This document shows, piece after piece, positions 8,510 to 17,178 of a stretch of 64,000 bases of DNA (positions within the stretch are counted from its first letter, which is position 1; every line of letters starts with the position of its first letter). Source of the DNA: JADCRZ01 sp037718865 (GTDB lineage: Bacteria; Bacteroidota; Bacteroidia; Chitinophagales; Chitinophagaceae); NCBI GenBank assembly GCA_037718865.1, contig JBBJMP010000029.1:1-64000 (forward strand), written 5' to 3'. Position numbers and translations under genes: made by a program. The notes beneath the pieces were generated by a model, which was given only the letters and a program-made list of their open reading frames with translations, was not told where the DNA came from and made no database searches.

Positions 8510-9082
8510 TCATCGCTCTATACTTTTTACTTTGCTTATTACTGCCCTTGTTTTTTCAAGATCAAAAGCAGCAGGGTCCCATTGCTCATCTTCTTCAAGA
8601 CCTAGCCACCCTTTGATACTCTCATACTCACTATGTTTAGGCTTGAGAAGGATTTTTTTCAGATCCTGATAGCCCCCGGGACCGCCGCAGTCTTCAGGCG
8701 GACAGGCACCCACGCCGGCTATACAATCAGCTTTAGAAGCTTTGATATCTTCCACTTTTTCTACGGTAATATTATGTGTCCAGTGATCGCCATAGTCGTA
8801 TATGTAAACGTACTTTTGCCCGACTGTGCTAAATACCCGAGACAATTTTACTTTTTTGCTATCTTCTACTTTGTGCCAGTCATCTTCATGAGGTACACTG
8901 ATGGATTCATCAGAATTAAAGCCATCAATTGAAAACTGGTACAGGTGATAATTTTCCCACCCGAAGGCAAGCTGAATGCTGAGGTGCAGTTTATGAAAGC
9001 TAAATTGTGCAGGAACGGTGAGCCTGCGCCAGACGGGCGGATTTTTAATTTCGGCGAGTTGAATGCGGAGGCTTAGGAGCAT
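8510..9082 (-). CDS. Plasmid pRiA4b ORF-3 family protein
   Basis: The 190-aa product matches the pRiA4b ORF-3 domain throughout: start LRIQLAEIKNPPVWRRLTVP, then FHKLHLSIQLAFGWENYHLYQF, a central YIYDYGDHWTHNI segment, and the cysteine segment GVGACPPEDCGGPGGY near residue 125-140. The family is common near mobile elements and in defence regions; its function is not known. It starts only 11 bp after cas7 and is read in the same direction, so it is likely on the cas transcript. Base composition changes here from the AT-rich effector genes to a more balanced one. Confidence 0.9.
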   Translation of the reverse strand: MLLSLRIQLAEIKNPPVWRRLTVPAQFSFHKLHLSIQLAFGWENYHLYQFSIDGFNSDESISVPHEDDWHKVEDSKKVKLSRVFSTVGQKYVYIYDYGDHWTHNITVEKVEDIKASKADCIAGVGACPPEDCGGPGGYQDLKKILLKPKHSEYESIKGWLGLEEDEQWDPAAFDLEKTRAVISKVKSIER

Positions 9083-9093
9083 GGGGAAGCGAT

Positions 9094-10164
9094 TTATAAC
9101 TGTTTCTCGTAATCGAAAGCTTTCATCATATCAATTAATTTTTGCTCTGCTTTGTCTAAAGCATCGGCACTACCAACGGCACCAGAAATATAAGCATTCG
9201 CTATTGGTGTTACAAAAATCTCCGCCTTCGCTGTTTCATCAATTCTAGGTGTGGCTCTAGGTCTGTCACTATCATCTCTTAATTCACCACGAATAGCATA
9301 TGCAATTTGATTGGCGTTATCACTGATCGCTACAGCCAGTGTTTCCATTAAGCTAAATGTTCGAGCCTGATTGGAAGTAATACGCCAATTGATAATTGCT
9401 TTGGCGAGAGCCGGAATGATTTCAACTCTTTTTTTCATTGGGCAAACAAGACATTTACCAAAGATGTTCTGGCTTTCAACCCAATCTTGATTTCTTAATT
9501 TTTCTTCAATCTCCGGAAATAACTCGGGCTCCAATTTATTTGTAGAAACCGAAAATAATGTTCTTAAATCAATAGCGATATCATAAATGAAAAGACCTGT
9601 AGCTCTTGTTTGTCCAGCCTTATTAAAATATTTTGGACCTAGATTTCTTTTATTACTAGTTAGCCATTTTTCCAAATCATTTTGAGGAATCTCTACTCTC
9701 TTGCCTTTCTCATCCACATTAAAAACCCTAACAGTATGATCATTTGGTCTTGAAGATCTATCAAAAACAACCGGTTCCGTTTCCCCTTCAAGTCCACCTA
9801 ATAAAGGATGAAGTGGACGCATAGCTGAAATAGAGAGAGGGCTTCTTTTTTTTACTGTATAGTCATCTTTCTGAGCTTTCATATAACCACCTAATAACTG
9901 ATCTACAAAAGTTGGGTCGCAAGGTGAATGAGGTTCTAGCATTCCTGCTTTTCCTTTTTTATCAATTTCCCAATTAAAAGTTATTGCGGCAAAAGGCAAA
10001 TTCAACGCTTCTATAATAGAGCGCTTTACTTGTTGGCCACTTGCATAAGCCATCTTGTAACCAAACTGCGGGTCGTAATAAAACTTTTGCCCTTCATTAA
10101 CGGCAAATACAGTGTGTTCGGCATGTCTTAAGCCTCTAATGTAGACAAATGGTGAATTATTCAT
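9094..10164 (-). CDS. cas7: CRISPR-associated protein Cas7 (Cascade backbone)
   Basis: Assigned as Cas7 from the start FVYIRGLRHAEHTVFAVNEGQ, the basic RNA-contact region, and an extended insert containing CLVCPMKKR, with length in the usual range. Cas7 polymerises along the crRNA in the type I effector. An in-frame ATG lies 39 bases upstream (10203) but would overlap cas8 by 32 bp; starting at 10164 gives 356 aa and a 7-bp gap, so I prefer it. Family membership is by overall appearance and position in the operon, not by a diagnostic catalytic motif, and the protein looks diverged from standard I-B Cas7. Confidence 0.75.
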   Translation of the reverse strand: MNNSPFVYIRGLRHAEHTVFAVNEGQKFYYDPQFGYKMAYASGQQVKRSIIEALNLPFAAITFNWEIDKKGKAGMLEPHSPCDPTFVDQLLGGYMKAQKDDYTVKKRSPLSISAMRPLHPLLGGLEGETEPVVFDRSSRPNDHTVRVFNVDEKGKRVEIPQNDLEKWLTSNKRNLGPKYFNKAGQTRATGLFIYDIAIDLRTLFSVSTNKLEPELFPEIEEKLRNQDWVESQNIFGKCLVCPMKKRVEIIPALAKAIINWRITSNQARTFSLMETLAVAISDNANQIAYAIRGELRDDSDRPRATPRIDETAKAEIFVTPIANAYISGAVGSADALDKAEQKLIDMMKAFDYEKQL

Positions 10165-10171
10165 ATTTGCT

Positions 10172-11494
10172 TTAGTTTTTAAATTTTTGATAAGTATATT
10201 CAAAACGGGTCAATGTTATAAATAGCGGAAAATTGTCAGATGGCATTTTTAGTATTTCTTCAACGACCATTCTAAAAGTTTCTCTATTAGTGGGCTGTTG
10301 AACAAGAGCAGATGTGATTTTTTCTATAAATTCTTTAATGTTTTTAGAATCACGTACCTCCTGGGAAAGCGTTGAAAAAATCTTTTTGCCTCTTTCATCT
10401 GCAGTTTCTAGCTCAATCAAAGCGGAAGCGATTCTGGATGCTAAGTTGAGTAATTCGGTTTTGTTTAACATGGCTATTATCCAGATTTTGTATATTTGAT
10501 AATATAAGAATGATTCTTCTGTTGAAAATTTAAACTCTTTGCCCTGTGCATACAGAATACTGCCCTTTGGCATAAATTCTCTAAGTTTATCAGGTTCAAA
10601 TGCTTTCAAGCCAATTGTGCTTAGTTGGCAGGCGCTTTTGAAATTGTAAAAAGTAGACAGTTCTTCTATTTCTTTATCTGAAAGTACCGTTTCACTTTCA
10701 TTTATGAAAAGTACATCCCTCATCTCATACATCTTTTGCACGTCAGGTAGTATTATTTTTATGAATCCGTATGTAGAATTCATTTTAGATAATACATAAG
10801 CATATCCGGTAATTATTTTATTAGGTAAAACTTTAGATAAACTAAAAACAATTTTTATCCATGGCATAGTAATAATTGCAGAAGAACCTGTTTCTTCAGA
10901 TTCATTTCCGATTGGAACTTCAACATTATCACCTAAAGAGTCTAAGTCAGAATGAGAAGTTGAATGCCATAACCAATAGCCATTCCAAGTTTCTATTTGG
11001 CGGGATTTTATATTAGGTGTTTGACTAATAAATTTTCTATAAAAGCGCCATCCAGTAAAAATAATCCAAAGTATTTCATCCTCATTAATTAGCAAAAGTC
11101 CCCCTTTAAGGCCAACAGCGAAACCTTGCCCAATCCAAGACGCATATATTTCTTCTTCGTCAATCATACAATCAAGACTTGTAACCTGCCCGGAAGTAAC
11201 TTCTGTAACATTTTCAGCAGCGTATCCAACATATGTTGATCCACTTTTCCTTCCTTGGGAAACATCATTATGTAATCTAGCAAGCCTTATTAATGATTCT
11301 TTCTTCCCTCCATTTATATCTTCCTTTCCAATTTTTTGAAAAAAGGTTGAACCATGAACATGCATTAAATGCTTATCATCATCAAAAAACAAGGGAAAAA
11401 GGACATCATCAAAGAACTCACGAGCAGATAAATTTTTACCTTCTCTGTCATTATAAAGCTTTAAGAATTTTCTTCCTATATAACTGGTGTACAT
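10172..11494 (-). CDS. cas8: Probable Cas8-type large subunit
   Basis: A 440-aa protein without motifs I can tie to a known Cas8 subfamily. It is called Cas8 because it is the only candidate for the large subunit between cas3 and cas7, its length is in range for small Cas8 proteins, and it has the mixed alpha/beta N-terminus and helical C-terminus expected (last 150 residues rich in helices, the usual small-subunit-like part). Cas8 recognises the PAM and recruits Cas3. It starts 2 bp after the cas3 stop codon. The gene is strikingly AT-rich (one 60-base line at 10741 has 16 G+C). Confidence 0.6.
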   Translation of the reverse strand: MYTSYIGRKFLKLYNDREGKNLSAREFFDDVLFPLFFDDDKHLMHVHGSTFFQKIGKEDINGGKKESLIRLARLHNDVSQGRKSGSTYVGYAAENVTEVTSGQVTSLDCMIDEEEIYASWIGQGFAVGLKGGLLLINEDEILWIIFTGWRFYRKFISQTPNIKSRQIETWNGYWLWHSTSHSDLDSLGDNVEVPIGNESEETGSSAIITMPWIKIVFSLSKVLPNKIITGYAYVLSKMNSTYGFIKIILPDVQKMYEMRDVLFINESETVLSDKEIEELSTFYNFKSACQLSTIGLKAFEPDKLREFMPKGSILYAQGKEFKFSTEESFLYYQIYKIWIIAMLNKTELLNLASRIASALIELETADERGKKIFSTLSQEVRDSKNIKEFIEKITSALVQQPTNRETFRMVVEEILKMPSDNFPLFITLTRFEYTYQKFKN

Positions 11495-11496
11495 GA

Positions 11497-13659
11497 TTAT
11501 AAGACATTTTCGCGTTCAACTAATTGTAATCCAAACTGCTTGTATTCGTCTATATTTTGTGGCACTACAAATGGATATGCTCCTACCTGCAACTGTTCAT
11601 ATTCCGACTTGTAACGGGAAAGTGTTTTCCAATTAATAGGAATTTCCATGTGGATTCGTTCTTCCCAGCTTGCGGTTAAATAAGTTTCCCTGTCTTCTTC
11701 CAAAATGCAAACAGCCCCTTCAATTTCCAAAGCTTCGATTAAAACAGAACGCTTGTTGTCTGTCAACTCTTTAAGTTTAAAATTGCCTTCTTTAAATTTT
11801 AGATGCATGTCGATTTCTTTTATCTCCAGTATGGGGTAAACGGTATCAATTTTTTCCTGTAGACTTCTTTCTTTAAGTAATGTGCCATTATCAGGTAACT
11901 GGTCGAAGCTTAATTTTAAAACTTCCATTTTATAAGGCAATACACTTCCTTGGGGTGCTATAATATGGATAGGCTTAAATTTACCAATCGTATCCTTATT
12001 TCTTTTACGGTTAACACGTCCGAAACGCTGGATTAAACTATCTAAAGGTGCACATTGGGTTATCATCCTGTCAAAGCTTATATCAAGGCTCACCTCTACC
12101 ACTTGAGTTGCCACAACAATACAAGGTGAGTGCCCGGGATTTTTATAGTCATCTCCATTAAATTCCTTCTTTAATTGAATTTCCCTTTCAACCCTATCAC
12201 CTCTTCTGAATCTGCTATGAATAAGCATCTTGGGAACATTAGAAAACAGTCTTTTATATGACTTAAAGGCTTCTTGCGCTTTTTTGATGGTATTGAATAT
12301 AACCAGAACCTTTTCTTTCCCTTTTATTGCTTTCTCTAAAACGCCCTCCACATCGGATTCAGCTTCATACTTATATATTTCATGGCGATCAAATTTATCT
12401 AAGACCTTCTCTGACAGTTTAACTTCATAAACCTTTTCAGGACCACCTAATATTTTCAACAGCTCATTATACAATACTGACGGCATGGTAGCAGTGCCAA
12501 TATGAACCCGGCATTCAAGAACCAACATCGCCTTTACAATTTCCAGTACCATAGCTTTTGAGTAATCAGAATAAGTATGTACTTCGTCAAGAATGATATC
12601 ACAACCTTTAATATCGAGTATAACACTTTCAAAGCCAGATGTACCAAAAATGATTGCGGCCAATTGATGCGGAGTAAGCACTTTAACTGCCGAACCAATT
12701 AATGGTTGCAATATTTGCTCATCAAGATTTTTGCCTACTACTATCCTGGAAGTTGAATGCAATAGCCGGATATCCTTATTAGGAATAGTATCTTTAAACC
12801 GCTGCCACATTGCATTAATGGATGCCTGAAAAGGCAAAGTATAAAAGAAGCGTTCTTTGGTTCTACGTAAAAGAAAGTCTGTCTTGCCTGCTCCGGTTGG
12901 AGCGACAACTAATGTATGTTTTCTGCTGTCATTTACCGGAACTTCTGACAATGGAAATAAATCGCTAACTCTTAAACTATCATTATAAAACGCAATATTT
13001 GGCTTTTCAAACAAATGTTTAAGTTGTTCATTTGTTTTATTATTAAATGCAGATGCAAAATGATCGCTTGCTTTAAGTAGTCCTCTCCAGGGTGACCAAC
13101 CGAATTTCTTAGACTCACAATATTGCACAGCATAAGCTAAAGCAATCTTTGCTTCATTCAAACTAATGCAAGGACAATCGTACTCAAAATGATTGAGAAT
13201 TTGCTTGCCGTAATGATACCAATTTTCCCATTCTATTAAATGATTACCTATCCAATCCCTGCAATTATCATCTAAATCTAATATCCCTCTATTCTTATTG
13301 TCATTTTGAATCGACTTGTGATGGGCTACCACCATATCAATTATTACATCCCATTCACTTTTGGAAAACGCAGGTAAAAAGGCAAGAGATGAAAGTTCAT
13401 GCCTATGAATATATTTCTCGTATTCTCTTTGTGCAACCAATGAATTACAGTTAATCTTATTTATTTTGTTTTGAAAGTTAGGATGTGCTTTACCCAAATC
13501 ATGAAGTACTGCACCTTTACGGGCTATTGAAGTGTCAAAATTTGCATTTATTCCACTCACAATTTTTTCAATTGCAGATACAACATGCTCTGTATGTTCC
13601 AATAACGACACATTACCATATTGAATACTTTTGGCTAATATTTCATTCAACTCTTTCAT
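11497..13659 (-). CDS. cas3: CRISPR-associated helicase/nuclease Cas3
   Basis: A 720-aa Cas3 with fused HD nuclease and superfamily 2 helicase. HD motifs: HTEH (22-25), HDLGKAHP with H53-D54, the HRHELSSL segment near residue 87 and HHKS near 115. Helicase motifs: Walker A APTGAGKT near residue 250, DEVH in IILDEVHTYS, GTATMPS (motif III), ATQVVEVSLDISFD (motif V) and QRFGRVNRKR (motif VI). Cas3 is recruited by the crRNA-loaded effector to unwind and degrade target DNA. The start overlaps the cas5 stop by 4 bases and the stop is 2 bp from cas8, so translation is coupled. All catalytic residues look intact. Confidence 0.95.
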   Translation of the reverse strand: MKELNEILAKSIQYGNVSLLEHTEHVVSAIEKIVSGINANFDTSIARKGAVLHDLGKAHPNFQNKINKINCNSLVAQREYEKYIHRHELSSLAFLPAFSKSEWDVIIDMVVAHHKSIQNDNKNRGILDLDDNCRDWIGNHLIEWENWYHYGKQILNHFEYDCPCISLNEAKIALAYAVQYCESKKFGWSPWRGLLKASDHFASAFNNKTNEQLKHLFEKPNIAFYNDSLRVSDLFPLSEVPVNDSRKHTLVVAPTGAGKTDFLLRRTKERFFYTLPFQASINAMWQRFKDTIPNKDIRLLHSTSRIVVGKNLDEQILQPLIGSAVKVLTPHQLAAIIFGTSGFESVILDIKGCDIILDEVHTYSDYSKAMVLEIVKAMLVLECRVHIGTATMPSVLYNELLKILGGPEKVYEVKLSEKVLDKFDRHEIYKYEAESDVEGVLEKAIKGKEKVLVIFNTIKKAQEAFKSYKRLFSNVPKMLIHSRFRRGDRVEREIQLKKEFNGDDYKNPGHSPCIVVATQVVEVSLDISFDRMITQCAPLDSLIQRFGRVNRKRNKDTIGKFKPIHIIAPQGSVLPYKMEVLKLSFDQLPDNGTLLKERSLQEKIDTVYPILEIKEIDMHLKFKEGNFKLKELTDNKRSVLIEALEIEGAVCILEEDRETYLTASWEERIHMEIPINWKTLSRYKSEYEQLQVGAYPFVVPQNIDEYKQFGLQLVERENVL

Positions 13660-14228
13660 TGGTTGCGTATAGGATTTCCGGTAATTTTTAATTCACCAAA
13701 CATTTCAACCGAGTTATTAAAACGATTATGACCTACTTTAAATCCTTGATCCTTTGAAGTAAAGTGTAATTCAAACCCATTGATTTCATCAAAATTCGTT
13801 TTACCCATATCTAACATTTCTTCAGGAAGTAACAAATCTTCATTTCTACATAAACAAATTGTTTGCATTGCAGCCTTTTCTGCATCATTTGCATTTTCAA
13901 AAGCCAAATAAAGATTAGGATTCAGCATTACTCCTCTTTTTAAGATACCTAGGTTAGTCTTAAATATTCCTTTTTCTTTTGAGAATTGAAAACCACCTTT
14001 GGCCCATGTTCTCTCCTGCTGAATATCAATACCGGAATAATTCAATCTGTATCGTCGGATTTTTAAAATACCGTTCTTAATAAGTAATTCTGGAAATAAT
14101 TTTTTTTCAATACCTTCTAAAATAGAGGGTGTTAGAAACTGCTGTGAAAAAGTTTCACTATCTCTCACAGCAGTCCAAGGCTTAATAAAACCAAACGGGC
14201 CAGAGTATTTTACTACATAATAATTCAT
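13656..14228 (-). CDS. cas5: Probable Cas5 RAMP subunit
   Basis: A 190-aa protein with a RAMP-like N-terminal strand (YYVVKYSGPFGFIKPWTAV), a helix that ends in ILEGIEKKLFP where Cas5 has its PxxTxxGLLxA helix, and a strand block GILKRGVMLNPNLYLAF matching the usual R-x-x-x-L-x-N-P-x-Y-x-L of Cas5. Cas5 caps the crRNA 5' handle in the type I effector. It follows cas6 by 7 bp and overlaps cas3. The usual N-terminal Cas5 TPS motif is poorly kept, so the call rests partly on position. Confidence 0.65.
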   Translation of the reverse strand: MNYYVVKYSGPFGFIKPWTAVRDSETFSQQFLTPSILEGIEKKLFPELLIKNGILKIRRYRLNYSGIDIQQERTWAKGGFQFSKEKGIFKTNLGILKRGVMLNPNLYLAFENANDAEKAAMQTICLCRNEDLLLPEEMLDMGKTNFDEINGFELHFTSKDQGFKVGHNRFNNSVEMFGELKITGNPIRNQ

Positions 14229-14235
14229 AGAAAAT

Positions 14236-14895
14236 TTATTTTAAAGCTCCAAATCCAATTCCTGTACTATTACCTACTCCAACGTTCCAGGCGAACGTAA
14301 GTTGCTCGGGAGTTCCGCTTATGATTACTGGACATATGTTTACCCTGTTATTAACTTCTTTATACTTTATAATTTTAGTTTGAGGATTAGAATAGGTTGT
14401 ATCAAATTCTACGTTCAAATCTTCCGTTGAAAGATTACTGATAGCAAGTTTCTTCTTTAAAGTTTCAGTAAGGAATTCACTACTTCTGTTATCATCATAA
14501 GTAATATGTTTTTCATTATTGCTAAATCTTCTTTTGATAAAAACGGGGCTTGCAACTAAAAACTTTTTTTGAACAGAAAATTCTCTATTTTCTTCAATTT
14601 GCACATCAGAAACACTTGATCCAAAACATACTGATGGATCGATTAAAATTCCTTTTAGAATAAGCTTGATTAAAGAGTCCTCGTGAGCACTTATAAAAAA
14701 GTAGGAGTCTATTTTAAGGTTTATTCCTTTGGTCTTTGCTTCCACATTTAGGAGCCATGAAAAGGAGTAAAGACTCAAGGAATCATGTTTATCATTACCT
14801 GAACCTAACCATTTATGCAGCGCACCGGTTAAGTAAGGTTGATAATTGAACGGGATAATTTTTTTATTCCGTGTAAGTTTTAAATATAATCTCAT
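14236..14895 (-). CDS. cas6: CRISPR RNA endonuclease Cas6 (operon copy)
   Basis: The 219-aa product has the Cas6 N-terminal strand and helix (IIPFNYQPYLTGALHKWL) and the C-terminal glycine-rich loop GVGNSTGIGFGALK that defines the family. Cas6 cuts the repeat transcript to leave the 8-nt handle (ATTGAAAT here). It is the first gene of the operon. The catalytic histidine is probably H27 in the first helix, as in many Cas6 proteins, but this is inference. Upstream, a 211-bp intergenic region separates it from the divergent DUF6934 gene and should hold the operon promoter. Confidence 0.9.
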   Translation of the reverse strand: MRLYLKLTRNKKIIPFNYQPYLTGALHKWLGSGNDKHDSLSLYSFSWLLNVEAKTKGINLKIDSYFFISAHEDSLIKLILKGILIDPSVCFGSSVSDVQIEENREFSVQKKFLVASPVFIKRRFSNNEKHITYDDNRSSEFLTETLKKKLAISNLSTEDLNVEFDTTYSNPQTKIIKYKEVNNRVNICPVIISGTPEQLTFAWNVGVGNSTGIGFGALK

Positions 14896-14999
14896 TTGAA
14901 CGCTTTAAATACAAACTTTTATTTACTTATAATAAAGGAAATCTCTTAAAGGGCAAATAAAAAATAGTTTTTTTTGATGAAATAATTCATACTTTCGTA

Positions 15000-15007
15000 C
15001 AAATATA
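15000..15007 (-). promoter_or_regulatory. Candidate -7 element for the cas operon
   Basis: Read on the minus strand this is TATATTTG, matching TAnnTTTG, about 105 bp upstream of the cas6 start. There is no TTTG at the expected 19-20 bp upstream, so this is only a half match. The rest of the 14896-15106 gap is very AT-rich and holds no other convincing element. Confidence 0.3.
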
Positions 15008-15034
15008 CCAATATTAATAGTTATTAAGAAAAAA

Positions 15035-15096
15035 GCCCGATTTTGGAATGGAAATATATTTATAGTAATTACTTATTAATTGACCCACATTCGGGC
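15035..15096 (+). other. Possible 5'UTR stem upstream of DUF6934 gene
   Basis: GCCCGA (15035-15040) and TCGGGC (15091-15096) are exact inverted copies on either side of an AT-rich 50-nt loop, ending 10 bases before the ATG at 15107. It could form a hairpin over the ribosome-binding region of the DUF6934 gene, or be an operator. The arms are short and chance occurrence is possible. Confidence 0.25.
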
Positions 15097-15106
15097 ATTT
15101 TGAAGA

Positions 15107-15556
15107 ATGAATCAACCATTTTATAATTTTTCTATATTAAACCAAGCACTCAGATTCGACTTTTTAAGTGTAGGGAAAAAAGTTGTTCCAAAATCAATTC
15201 TTTATACAAAAACAGAAATAAGTAATCTTTATTCACTTGCTTTAGTTGATGTGTACAATGATGGTTCATCAGACGATATTTGTGTAAGTAACAATGGTGA
15301 CATGGAAAAAATTTTGGTTACGGTTTTTCAGACTTTTTCTATTTTTTTTACAAATTATCCTGATTCTATAATAGCTTTCCAAGGTAGCACTCCTTCCAGA
15401 ACACGTCTGTATCGTATAGCTATTTCACATGAATTAGCAAACATAAATAAAGTTTATAATGTATGGGGAATTGCTGGTGAAATATATCGTCCTTTCGAAA
15501 AAGATCATAATTACACTGGCTTTTTATTTTCGTTAAAAACTATTAATATTGGGTGA
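15107..15556 (+). CDS. DUF6934 family protein
   Basis: A 149-aa protein of the DUF6934 type found in Bacteroidota: N-terminal aromatic-rich strand, then the central ALVDVYNDGSSDDICVSNNGD-like segment with MEKILVTVFQTF, then the signature IIAFQGSTPSRTRLYRI, followed by a final strand with GIAGEIYRPFEKDHNYTGFLF. The function is not known. It is divergent from the cas operon and followed 31 bp later by a tiny ORF on the same strand, an arrangement I associate with this family and which suggests a two-gene unit. It shares the AT-rich composition of the cas effector genes. Confidence 0.75.
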   Translation: MNQPFYNFSILNQALRFDFLSVGKKVVPKSILYTKTEISNLYSLALVDVYNDGSSDDICVSNNGDMEKILVTVFQTFSIFFTNYPDSIIAFQGSTPSRTRLYRIAISHELANINKVYNVWGIAGEIYRPFEKDHNYTGFLFSLKTINIG

Positions 15557-15587
15557 AACGCATTAATATTGCATAAGCAATAGTATA

Positions 15588-15746
15588 ATGTCGAATTCGA
15601 TTAAATCAGATAAACCTTCTCAATCACCCAAAACATCCGGTCGCTTTGCCACACCCGAAAAAGCCGCCCAGGAAAAAAATGCCCCTTTGATAGCTCATAT
15701 TAAGAAAATAGGTTTAAAAGTTGTAAAAACGGATTCTTCCAAATAA
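15588..15746 (+). CDS. Small basic ORF paired with DUF6934
   Basis: A 52-aa ORF starting MSNSIKSDKPSQSPKTSG, with a disordered serine/lysine-rich N-terminus, an AxEKAAQEKN helix and a short hydrophobic segment PLIAHIKKIGLKVV. It follows the DUF6934 gene by 31 bp on the same strand and is likely co-transcribed. It is too short for firm proof of coding, but the low stop-codon chance over 53 codons, the position and the composition favour a real gene, perhaps the partner of DUF6934. Confidence 0.5.
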   Translation: MSNSIKSDKPSQSPKTSGRFATPEKAAQEKNAPLIAHIKKIGLKVVKTDSSK

Positions 15747-15900
15747 ATCACTTGAGACTATTTTCTCTCTTAATACCACTGACTACGTATCAAACAAAGT
15801 AAAGCGACTTCAAGGGAATTCCCTATAAAGCAACAACTTATTGCTCATTCTACTTCTCCCATCAACAATACTAACAAATAAATCCATTAAGAAAACCCCC

Positions 15901-17112
15901 TCAATACATCCATCCAAACAACCACAGCGGTATCTTCCTCAAAGCACCTGTTTCCATGTCGTCTGCCGCTACATAAGCGTTAGGCACATCTTTTACCTGA
16001 TCCATGGTTTTTCCCCTGCCACCTGTTTCAAACACGTACTGATCATTCACTTTAAAATCGCCCGCCGGGGGTAACGCAATATCATAGCCTGCATTCAGAT
16101 GCTGGTTTAAGAAAAATGTCTCGCGCAGCGTGCCTTTGTTGGCCGTTTCAGGTGAAAGTGCATACTGCAGGTTGGTATTTTCAAGATATATTTTATCCGG
16201 CTTTTGTAAAATACTGATGCTTTTACCTGCGGTTGACAGGGTATTTATCAGCTTCGCTTTTTCCAGGTAATAAATATATTGTACCAATGTATTGCGGGTA
16301 ATCCCGATTTTCTCACTCAGCTTACTTACATTCGGTTTAAAAGGAACATTCACCGACAAAATATACAGCAACTGGTAAATTTTTCGCGTATTGGCAGCGC
16401 TGAAACCTTCCACAAACTGCAGATCGGTTTCTATTACCATCTTCACCACCTGTTCCAACCTTATTGGATACGTGTGAATGTTTTCTTTAAAGAACGGATA
16501 GTAGCCATAACGTAGATAATGCTGAAAGTGCAGCAGCGGTTTAAAAATGCCGCTCATATCGCCGGCAATCTGCACGTGCTTATCTACTATATCCCGCAGA
16601 CTGATTGCCGGAAAACTGCCCGTACCGGTAAACTGCAGGAACTCGCGGAACGATAGTCCAGGCAGATAATATTGCACCGCCCGCCTGCTCAGATCTGTAT
16701 TCTGCCGAAGCATATCACTAATGGAAGACCCGGTAAAAATAATTTTAAGATCCTGGTAAAAATCATAGCTGTTTTTTATTTCCCTTGCCCAATTTGGATA
16801 CTTATGCACTTCATCCAGCAAGAGTAATTTTCCTCCCTCTTCGCTGAAGCGGGCGGCCACATCCGACAGCCTGTTTTCACTGAAATAAATGTCGTCCAGC
16901 GTCAGGTATAATACTTCGTTATCCGGCCCAAATGCGCCCCTGGCGTATTGCAATAATAACGTCGTTTTTCCAGTTCCCCGCGCTCCCAAAATGCCAATCA
17001 ACCGGTTTGTCCAATCAATCTTTTCCATCATTGAACGAACTATGTTTTGTTGTTGATTTCTGACCAGGAGGTTGGATTTTTGAAACAGGTTTTCAATATT
17101 TGCTTCATTCAT
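15901..17112 (-). CDS. AAA ATPase with DUF4143 domain
   Basis: A 403-aa protein of the AAA_14/DUF4143 class. Walker A is GARGTGKT at residues 43-50, Walker B is KLLLLDEVHKYPNWA near residue 95-108, sensor FTGSSISDML, then the SFREFLQF helix typical of the class. The C-terminal DUF4143 part (about 200-385) has a winged-helix segment (ISEKIGITRNTLVQYIYYLEKAKLI) and a nuclease-like end with FETGGRGKT. These ATPases are frequent in Bacteroidota accessory regions; function is not settled. It is a single gene, 66 bp after the second cas6. Confidence 0.9.
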   Translation of the reverse strand: MNEANIENLFQKSNLLVRNQQQNIVRSMMEKIDWTNRLIGILGARGTGKTTLLLQYARGAFGPDNEVLYLTLDDIYFSENRLSDVAARFSEEGGKLLLLDEVHKYPNWAREIKNSYDFYQDLKIIFTGSSISDMLRQNTDLSRRAVQYYLPGLSFREFLQFTGTGSFPAISLRDIVDKHVQIAGDMSGIFKPLLHFQHYLRYGYYPFFKENIHTYPIRLEQVVKMVIETDLQFVEGFSAANTRKIYQLLYILSVNVPFKPNVSKLSEKIGITRNTLVQYIYYLEKAKLINTLSTAGKSISILQKPDKIYLENTNLQYALSPETANKGTLRETFFLNQHLNAGYDIALPPAGDFKVNDQYVFETGGRGKTMDQVKDVPNAYVAADDMETGALRKIPLWLFGWMY

Positions 17113-17178
17113 TAAGCAAAATTATCGTTTTTTGCTTTTTTCAAAGAGCATTTTCGATTTTATTTTGGAACCCTTTAT

